From positions 1-30,930 of the forward strand of contig CALKYH010000132.1 of the NCBI GenBank assembly GCA_938003595.1: a DNA stretch of 30,930 nucleotides. The letters run 5' to 3'. The position numbers and the translations under genes are program-made. Positions 24,032 to 29,542 of this stretch are shown here, one piece after another. Within the stretch, counting starts at the first letter, position 1; each line of letters opens with the position of its first letter. Under the pieces are notes generated by a model. The model saw only the letters and a program-made list of their open reading frames with translations. It was not told where the DNA came from and ran no database searches. The stretch is from an uncultured bacterium (lineage in GTDB: Bacteria > Planctomycetota > Phycisphaerae > Phycisphaerales > UBA1924).

Positions 24032-24072
24032 CCCCCGGGCGGGGGAAGGTCCCGGAAGGTGATTCCTTCCGG
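24032..24072. repeat. Two adjacent perfect inverted repeats between metG and the SDR gene
   Basis: CCCCCG/CGGGGG (24032-24037 with 24040-24045) is followed by CCGGAAGG-TGATT-CCTTCCGG (24052-24059 with 24065-24072). They lie in the 155-bp divergent intergenic region, just upstream of the metG -10 box. They could be operator sites or fold in the leader of the SDR gene. There is no direct evidence of which. Confidence 0.45.
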
Positions 24073-24156
24073 CCGGGGAAACTTCGGCGGCCCCCTCGCT
24101 CGGACCGATATCCAGAGGTGGCGCGCCCCCCGGCAGGGCCCGCCGCCGGAGGAGCC

Positions 24157-25752
24157 ATGCCGCGGAAGCCCGAACGAGCGCCCATGCCATCAGAACGCAC
24201 CACAACCGGACGCCTCGCGCTCGTCGCGACGCCCGAGACCCTCGCGCCGACCCACGCCTGGGCGCTCGCGTCCAACCTCGGCCAGGTCTGCGGCGTGGTG
24301 ACGCCCTCCCCGGCCGCGCCCGAGTCCCTCGCCAGCGTCGGCGCGATCGATTACCTGGGATCCCTCGAAGACCTGCGCGCCGCGCACGAGCGCTGCGGGC
24401 TGACCACGCTGGTGGTCAGTCTGCCCGCGCCGATGCGCGAGGCCGCGGCCCGCGCGTCATCGGTGGCGAGGACGCTCGGACTGCGCGTCGTGCAGCTCCC
24501 CAGCCCCAATGAGACCACCAATCCCGCGCCCAGCGCCGCGGGCGCCGAGCTGGACCCCGAGGACCTCATCGGGCGCGGCGGGCGCGCCCTCGATCCCGGC
24601 GCCATCCAGCGCGCCCGACGGGCGCTGACCGGCAAGCGCGTGCTCATCACCGGCGCGGGCGGGTCCATCGGCTCCGAGTTGGCCCGCATCGTCGCGGGCT
24701 TCGAGCCCGAGTCCATCATTCTGATGGAGCGCTCCGAGAACGCCCTCTTCGAGATCGACCGCCAGCTCGCCGCACGCCACCCCCGCACGCTCCGGCGCGC
24801 CATGCTCCATGATGTGGTCGAGGCCGAGAGCACCGCGGCGTGGCTGCAGCGGCTCCGCCCCCAGGTCGTCTTCCACGCCGCCGCCCACAAGCATGTCACC
24901 CTCATGGAGGACCACCCCTCCCACGCGGTGAACAACAACTTCTTCGGGACCCGGAGCATCGCGGACGCCGCGGCGGACTGCGGCGCCGAGCGGTTCGTGA
25001 TGATCTCGACCGACAAGGCCGTCAATCCCAAGTCCGTCATGGGCGCGACCAAGCGCTTCGCGGAGCTGTATGTCCGCTCCCTGAACGACCGCTCCGACGG
25101 CATGCGGGCCTGCATGGTGCGATTCGGGAATGTGCTGGGCTCGGCGTGCTCGGTCATCCCGATCTGGACGCGCCAGCTCGCCGAGGGCGGGCCCCTGACC
25201 GTGACTCACCCGGAGATGACCCGGTACTTCATGACCATCCGCGAGGCGGCGTCCCTGGTGATCCAGGCCGGCGCCCTGACCGAGTCCGAGGCGGCGGGGG
25301 CCAATGTCTTCGTGCTGGACATGGGCGAGCCCATCCGCATCGTCGAACTCGCGGAGCGCTTCGCGCGGCTGCAGGGCTTCGAGCCCCGGTTCGGTCCGGG
25401 CTCAGGCTCCAACGCCGAGGCGAGGTCCGCGGTCCCGGCGATCGATGTGGTGTTCACCGGCGCCCGACCGGGCGAGAAGCTGAACGAGGAGTTGGCCCAC
25501 GAGACCGAGTCCCTGAGGCCGACCCCGGCCGATGGCGTGATGGCCTGGGCCGCGGACCCGGAGGAGATCCGCCCCGGCCGGATCGAGGCGTTGATCGAGG
25601 ATCTGTCCGCCGCCCGCTGGTCCCCGGACCGGGACGAGGTGCTTTCACTCATCCAGAAACACGCCCCGGGCGTGGGTGACGGGCCCGCCAGGGCCGAAAT
25701 GCCGAACAGGAGCCTCCCAAACAATCATAACGCCGGCTTAACCGCGGCTTGA
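24157..25752 (+). CDS. Soluble UDP-GlcNAc 4,6-dehydratase-like SDR (FlaA1/CapD/PglF family)
   Basis: 531 residues from ATG 24157, which has GGAGG four nt upstream; the in-frame GTG at 24118 lacks an SD. Residues about 20-130 look like the CoA-binding-like Rossmann subdomain of WbpM/PglF proteins, but without the transmembrane helices normally in front. After the linker EDLIGR comes the NAD-binding motif ITGAGGSIGSEL (from 164). The catalytic STDKAVNPKSVMGATK (from 284: Asp286, Lys287, Met295, Lys299) has Met for the usual Tyr, typical of the family, followed by a FTGARPGEKLNEEL block. Expected reaction: 4,6-dehydration of a UDP-sugar for polysaccharide, glycan or lipid-A-type sugars. The exact sugar is unknown. 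Divergent from metG. Confidence 0.88.
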   Translation: MPRKPERAPMPSERTTTGRLALVATPETLAPTHAWALASNLGQVCGVVTPSPAAPESLASVGAIDYLGSLEDLRAAHERCGLTTLVVSLPAPMREAAARASSVARTLGLRVVQLPSPNETTNPAPSAAGAELDPEDLIGRGGRALDPGAIQRARRALTGKRVLITGAGGSIGSELARIVAGFEPESIILMERSENALFEIDRQLAARHPRTLRRAMLHDVVEAESTAAWLQRLRPQVVFHAAAHKHVTLMEDHPSHAVNNNFFGTRSIADAAADCGAERFVMISTDKAVNPKSVMGATKRFAELYVRSLNDRSDGMRACMVRFGNVLGSACSVIPIWTRQLAEGGPLTVTHPEMTRYFMTIREAASLVIQAGALTESEAAGANVFVLDMGEPIRIVELAERFARLQGFEPRFGPGSGSNAEARSAVPAIDVVFTGARPGEKLNEELAHETESLRPTPADGVMAWAADPEEIRPGRIEALIEDLSAARWSPDRDEVLSLIQKHAPGVGDGPARAEMPNRSLPNNHNAGLTAA

Positions 25753-25776
25753 CCCCCGGGACCCGGCGCGGACAAT
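25749..25776 (+). promoter_or_regulatory. Sigma70-type promoter of the 98-aa gene
   Basis: TTGACC (25749-25754), a 16-bp spacer and GACAAT (25771-25776) match the housekeeping consensus at 5/6 and 4/6. It overlaps the end of the SDR gene (stop at 25752). The implied start near 25783 gives a leader of about 70 nt. Confidence 0.6.
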
Positions 25777-25852
25777 ACGCGTCCCTCCCCTCCTCCCTGT
25801 GCCCGGCCGCGCCGGCCCAAGACGGTCCCGCAGCCAACGGAGCGCATCCAGA

Positions 25853-26149
25853 ATGGTCCTCAGCGAAAAGCAGCGGCTTGTTGTGGAGACACAAGCGGCC
25901 AAGGACCGGGCCGAGACAATCCTCCAGCGATTGCTCGAAGCCAAGTCCGAGACCGAGCAGGAACTCTCCAACCTTCGCCGCACCGACGCCTTCAAGGCGG
26001 TGACCGGCCGTTCCGCCCTGGACAACGCGATCGCCGCGACCCGGCGCATGATCGACTCGCTCGATCACGCGCTCGACCAGGCCCAGCTGGCCCCCGCGGA
26101 CCCCGTCGAGCTGAAGATGGTTCGGCCGACCTATGTCCACTCGGCCTGA
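25853..26149 (+). CDS. Small coiled-coil protein of unknown function (98 aa)
   Basis: 98 residues from ATG 25853. The GGAG 11-14 nt upstream is weak and the frame extends to 25799 without better support. The sequence is almost wholly alpha-helical. Residues about 5-42 ([17 protein letters not shown]) and 55-77 ([18 protein letters not shown]) show heptad-like hydrophobic spacing, so an antiparallel helical hairpin or coiled coil is likely. The tail is short and non-helical ([10 protein letters not shown]). No signal peptide, membrane segment or cysteine. I do not recognise a family. A dedicated promoter precedes it and dut follows 107 bp later, so it may be co-transcribed with dut. Confidence 0.75.
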   Translation: MVLSEKQRLVVETQAAKDRAETILQRLLEAKSETEQELSNLRRTDAFKAVTGRSALDNAIAATRRMIDSLDHALDQAQLAPADPVELKMVRPTYVHSA

Positions 26150-26221
26150 GCGCCGGGCCTGATCCGGGAATCCCTGTACATCCGTCTCCATGGACCCTGG
26201 GCCCACGCCCATCGCGCCCGC

Positions 26222-26250
26222 TTGACGCGCCGGCGGCGCCGCCCGACGCT
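26222..26250 (+). promoter_or_regulatory. Possible dut promoter
   Basis: TTGACG (26222-26227), a 17-bp spacer and GACGCT (26245-26250) lie 6 nt before the ATG of dut, where no SD exists. The -35 is good, but the -10 keeps only the conserved A2 and T6. It is reported because its distance from the ATG equals that of the TAGAAT boxes elsewhere in the window. Confidence 0.3.
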
Positions 26251-26256
26251 CCGCGG

Positions 26257-26769
26257 ATGATCGAACCCGCCGCGCCGCACCCCCGCCCCACCGTCCTCCG
26301 CATCCGGCGCCTGCGCCCCGATGTCCGGCTGCCCGAGTACCAGACGATGCTCGCCGCGGGCCTGGATGTCGGCGCGTGCCTGGACCACCCCGTGGTCATC
26401 GAGCCGGGTCGCATCGCGCTGATCCCCTGCGGCTTCGCGATGGCGCTGGCCCCGGGATGGGAGGCGCAGGTCCGCCCGCGCTCGGGCCTGGCCAGCCGGC
26501 ACGGCGTGACGCTGCCCAACGCGCCGGGCACCATCGACGCCGACTACCGGGGCGAGGTGAAGATCCCGCTCATCAACCATGGTCTTGAGCCGTTCAAGGT
26601 GGAGCCGGGCATGCGCATCGCGCAGATGGTCATCGCGCCCGTGGCCCACGCCCATGTCGAGGAGACCGACGACCTGGACGCCCCCTGGCCCGAGGTCGTC
26701 ACCACGCTGCACCGGCGCGCCCCGGCGCGCACCCGCGGCGAGGGCGGGTTCGGGTCGACCGGCGTCTGA
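26257..26769 (+). CDS. dut: Deoxyuridine 5'-triphosphate nucleotidohydrolase (dUTPase)
   Basis: 170 residues, slightly longer than typical trimeric dUTPases (about 150). All five motifs are present: AGLDVGA (34-40), RPRSGLA (73-79), [13 protein letters not shown] (88-100, catalytic Asp94, uracil-stacking Tyr97), [10 protein letters not shown] (117-126) and the arginine/P-loop-like [10 protein letters not shown] (160-169). The enzyme cleaves dUTP to dUMP and pyrophosphate, protecting DNA from uracil. Residues about 136-158 form an insertion between motifs IV and V ([13 protein letters not shown]), where most family members have about 10 residues. It is convergent with the anti-sigma gene, with a 3-bp gap between the stops. 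Confidence 0.96.
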   Translation: MIEPAAPHPRPTVLRIRRLRPDVRLPEYQTMLAAGLDVGACLDHPVVIEPGRIALIPCGFAMALAPGWEAQVRPRSGLASRHGVTLPNAPGTIDADYRGEVKIPLINHGLEPFKVEPGMRIAQMVIAPVAHAHVEETDDLDAPWPEVVTTLHRRAPARTRGEGGFGSTGV

Positions 26770-26772
26770 TCG

Positions 26773-27702
26773 TCAGAGCGTGGCGCTCGGCGCCATCGCG
26801 CCCAGCGCCGTGCGCGCGGCGTCGAGGTTCTGCTCCGAGGGAGCCACCAGGAAGTACACCAGGCCGTCCTTGCGCCAGACCCAGATCTCCGCCGGGGCGT
26901 CGATCTCGCCGGCGTTGCGCAGCATGCGGTAGGTGCGCCCGGGCTCGAGCGCGAGCTCGTCGTGGTCCTGCTGCACGAAGAGACTGACATAGGCGGATGG
27001 GTCGGCGGTCTGGCCGGGGTCGCCGGCGTCGAGCACGAGGTGAACGGAGGTCCCGCGCCCGGGCACCGCGCACTCCATGGCGCCGAGGAAGCGGACGCCG
27101 CTGTGCTCGAGGTCGCCCAGGTCGGGCGCGGCGCCGAGGATGCCCCGGAACGCCTCGGGCGCCTCGCCGAGGGTCGCGATGCGGAAGCGCTCGCGGACCA
27201 TCTGCTCGTGGACTTCGCAGTCGGAGTGCTGGCTGCGGACGAACGAGCAGAGCGAAGCGCGGTGGCTCGCCGTGATGATCTCGCCCGGCCCGGGCAGGGG
27301 GCCGGGAGCGGTCATCACGCGGACGATCGGCACGCTGACCAGCGCGACGACCGCCGCGATCGCCAGCCAGCGCAGCGCGGCGCGGCCGCGGCCGACCTTC
27401 CCGGCGACGACGGGCGGCACGGGATCGGCGACGGCGTGTGCGCTCTTCGCGATCTCGGCCACGCGGGCCCGGAGCGCCGCCGAGGGCGGCTCGGCGCGCC
27501 ACTGACCGACGCCCTCGCGCAGCGCGCGCTCGAACTCGATGACCGCCTCGTCCTCCGGGTGTGCGGCCAGGTGGTCGCGCAGGGCGGCCTGGTCGGCGGG
27601 GGAGAGCTGGCCGTCCGCCGCGGCGCGGAGCAGCGCGGTGCGCCGGCTGGGCGCCGGGCCCTCGGACTCGATGGTGTCGGCGGCATGGCGGTCGTGGCTC
27701 AT
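26773..27702 (-). CDS. Membrane anti-sigma-factor-like protein
   Basis: 309 residues. ATG 27702 (GGAG 6 nt upstream) overlaps the sigma gene's stop (ATGA). The cytoplasmic N-terminus (about 20-70, RTALLRAAADGQLSPADQAALRDHLAAHPED) has the helical shape of an anti-sigma domain but lacks the HxxxCxxC zinc residues. A single transmembrane helix lies at 109-129 (ALRWLAIAAVVALVSVPIVRV). The outer domain carries a dense set of potential metal or redox ligands: H147, C152, H159, C162, H165 (HRASLCSFVRSQHSDCEVH), plus Cys211. Role: most likely sequesters the coupled sigma factor until an envelope signal releases it. This is inferred from gene order and topology; no family match is certain. Confidence 0.75.
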   Translation of the reverse strand: MSHDRHAADTIESEGPAPSRRTALLRAAADGQLSPADQAALRDHLAAHPEDEAVIEFERALREGVGQWRAEPPSAALRARVAEIAKSAHAVADPVPPVVAGKVGRGRAALRWLAIAAVVALVSVPIVRVMTAPGPLPGPGEIITASHRASLCSFVRSQHSDCEVHEQMVRERFRIATLGEAPEAFRGILGAAPDLGDLEHSGVRFLGAMECAVPGRGTSVHLVLDAGDPGQTADPSAYVSLFVQQDHDELALEPGRTYRMLRNAGEIDAPAEIWVWRKDGLVYFLVAPSEQNLDAARTALGAMAPSATL

Positions 27703-28313
27703 GAAACTCTCCGGCCCCGGCTGATCAGCGCATCGTCGTGATGTCGGCCCACGACGCCGGCGCGGGCCAGCTCCGTAGCGACGGCTTCTTCTCTGAGGAT
27801 CGCCCGCGCCGCCTGCGAGCGGGCGCGGTGCAGACGGCTCATGACGGTCCCGATCGGCACGCCCAGGGCCTCGCCGATCTCGCGGTACTTCAGGCCCTCG
27901 ACGGCCCAGAGCCACAGCGTCTCGCGCAGCTCCGCGCTCAGCGAGGCCACCGCCTCGTGCATCACGGGGCCGGCGCGGGTCCAGTCCACGCTCGAGACCT
28001 CCGCGGCGTCGGGCGCCTCGGCGCTGTCGTGTCGGTCGCGGGCGTCTTCGGCGATGCGGGGCATGGCGTTGCGGACCACCTTCTCGTGCTCGAGCCGACC
28101 GTAGAAGTTCGTCCTGGCGATCGTCAGCAGCCAGGCGCGCATGCCCCCGCCCCGCGGCTTGAAGGAGTCGATGGACTCCGGGCGGAAGGCGCGTGTGTAC
28201 ACATCCTGCACGAGGTCCTCGGCCTGCGCGACATCCCTCGTCAGGAAGCGTGCGAAGCGGTAGACCGCGTCAAGCTCGGCGAGCGCCAGTCTCTCGAACT
28301 CGGGTCGCTGCAT
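27699..28313 (-). CDS. ECF-type RNA polymerase sigma factor (sigma70 family)
   Basis: 204 residues from ATG 28313 (AAGGA 5 nt upstream). The open frame extends to 28538 but the extra residues are Pro/Gly-rich shadow sequence. Region 2 spans about 12-78 (DAVYRFARFLTRDVAQAEDL, WLLTIARTNFYGRLEHE). Region 4 spans about 118-172 (KYREIGEALGVPIGTVMSRLHRAR), a helix-turn-helix reading the -35 element. There is no region 3 or region 1, as expected for the ECF group. The short tail (VVGRHHDDALISRG) is not part of the core. Its stop overlaps the ATG of the anti-sigma-like gene, so both are made in coupled amounts. It is divergent from the spondin-like gene across a 251-bp region. Confidence 0.93.
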   Translation of the reverse strand: MQRPEFERLALAELDAVYRFARFLTRDVAQAEDLVQDVYTRAFRPESIDSFKPRGGGMRAWLLTIARTNFYGRLEHEKVVRNAMPRIAEDARDRHDSAEAPDAAEVSSVDWTRAGPVMHEAVASLSAELRETLWLWAVEGLKYREIGEALGVPIGTVMSRLHRARSQAARAILREEAVATELARAGVVGRHHDDALISRGRRVS

Positions 28314-28448
28314 GAATGTCCTTCTCGATAATGGGCCGGGCGCCGGGGCTATTCCCGCCCCGGCCCCGCCGACGCGACGGATTCGTGGAAATCCCATCGG
28401 AAACGACGATCCTGCCCCGGACGCCGGGCGGGACGATGGCCGTTTCTT

Positions 28449-28470
28449 CGCGATCGATCGCCCGATCGCG
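28449..28470. repeat. Perfect inverted repeat CGCGATCG-N6-CGATCGCG
   Basis: An 8-bp arm pair (28449-28456 with 28463-28470) is separated by 6 bp in the gap between the divergent sigma-factor and spondin-like genes. It is a candidate regulatory site or mRNA hairpin. A perfect TTGACA (28494-28499) lies just downstream without an obvious -10 at 16-18 bp. Confidence 0.45.
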
Positions 28471-28564
28471 GGAATACCGGGCCCGCTCGCCTGTTGACAC
28501 TCGCCCCGCCCCGGCACGGGTTCGGCGCGGGCGCACAAGGCCCTTTCAGCAGGAGAAGATCGAG

Positions 28565-29335
28565 ATGAACCATCGCACCGTTCTGTCTATCGCCGCGCTC
28601 GCATCGGCCGCGGGCGTCGCCTCCGCCGCCGTCGTCGATGTCCGCGTGACCGTCGAGAACCTGGCGCCGACCAACAGCGTGACCTTCGCCCCGCTGCGCG
28701 TCGGCTTCAACAACGGCTCGTACGACTCCTTCGACGCCGGCTCCACCGCCTCCGCCGCGATCGTGTCGATCGCCGAGGGCGGCAGCGGCGCCGACTGGTT
28801 CCCCGCGTTCGCCGGCGCGGACCCGACCGCCGTGCTCGGCACCGTCGTCCCCAACCCCGCCGGGCCCCTTCTGCCGGGCCAGACCGGCTTCGCCGACTTC
28901 ACGGTGGACACCTCCGTCAACCAGTACTTCACCTTCGGTTCGATGGTGGTCCCCAGCAACGACTACTTCATCGGGAACGACTCCCCGACGCAGTACATGC
29001 TCTTCGACGCCATGGGCAACCTGAACCTTACGAGCATCACCCAGTACGCCCGCGACATCTGGGACGCCGGCTCCGAGGTGGACGGCGCCTTCGGCGCGGC
29101 GTTCCTCCAGGGTTCCTCCAACGACGACCGCATCGCCGACAACGGGGTCGTCGAGTTCGACTTCGCCGACCTGTCGATCTTCAACGGCCTGACCACCGCC
29201 GCGGGCTATGTGTTCGACAGCCAGCTCCTGGCCGACACCGCCGTCTACCAGATCCGCTTCGAGATCATCCCGGCCCCCGCCGGCGCCGCGGCCTTCGGGC
29301 TCCTCGGCCTGGCCGGCGTCCGCCGCCGTCGCTGA
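28565..29335 (+). CDS. Spondin-domain surface protein with PAPA...RRRR sorting tail
   Basis: 256 residues; ATG after AGGAG (about 9-nt spacing). Signal peptide about 1-20 (TVLSIAALASAAGVASA). The mature region opens with the spondin-N pattern: VRVTVENLAPTNSVTFAPLR, then a hydrophobic AEGGSGADWFPAF block, a SMVVPSNDYFIGNDSP strand (MxxPTNDxF type) and ARDIWDAGSEVDG, which fits the D-A-G-[ST]-E motif of the family. The C-terminus is PAPAG, a hydrophobic stretch and RRRR, as in the protein at 14443. Spondin domains are beta-sandwich adhesion modules outside the cell, so this is a likely exported, membrane-sorted adhesin. Divergent from the ECF sigma gene, which makes it a candidate target of that sigma factor. 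Confidence 0.85.
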   Translation: MNHRTVLSIAALASAAGVASAAVVDVRVTVENLAPTNSVTFAPLRVGFNNGSYDSFDAGSTASAAIVSIAEGGSGADWFPAFAGADPTAVLGTVVPNPAGPLLPGQTGFADFTVDTSVNQYFTFGSMVVPSNDYFIGNDSPTQYMLFDAMGNLNLTSITQYARDIWDAGSEVDGAFGAAFLQGSSNDDRIADNGVVEFDFADLSIFNGLTTAAGYVFDSQLLADTAVYQIRFEIIPAPAGAAAFGLLGLAGVRRRR

Positions 29336-29349
29336 TCCGCCCGGTTCGC

Positions 29350-29420
29350 CCGGCCTCCATGACGAGGCCGGAACGCCCGCATCCTCCTCTTGGGACACCC
29401 CCCGGCCGCCCGGGGGGTGT
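29350..29420 (+). terminator. Two hairpins ending the spondin-like transcript
   Basis: First stem: CCGGCCTC (29350-29357) with GAGGCCGG (29364-29371). Second, stronger stem: ACACCCCCCGG (29395-29405) with CCGGGGGGTGT (29410-29420), followed by T-rich GTCCTTCTTATGG. The second hairpin is the likely intrinsic terminator. The following 120 bp before ftsK contain no other gene I can support. Confidence 0.75.
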
Positions 29421-29506
29421 GTCCTTCTTATGGATGAGCGTCGGGCCCGCCCGGCCCGCCTCAGATGCTGGTGGGAGGGCGTCGGAGGTGTCTGTCGCCG
29501 CGATTC

Positions 29507-29534
29507 TTGCGCGGCCTCACAACCGGCCGATAAC
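29507..29534 (+). promoter_or_regulatory. Promoter of ftsK, near-leaderless
   Basis: TTGCGC (29507-29512), a 16-bp spacer and GATAAC (29529-29534) sit 8 nt before ATG 29543. No SD lies between. A stop codon (TAA, 29531-29533) in frame just upstream fixes the first possible start. Confidence 0.5.
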
Positions 29535-29542
29535 GGCCCCAT

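Noticed and set aside
28494..28522. Perfect TTGACA before the spondin-like gene as a sigma70 promoter
   Set aside because: No acceptable -10 hexamer occurs 16-18 bp downstream.
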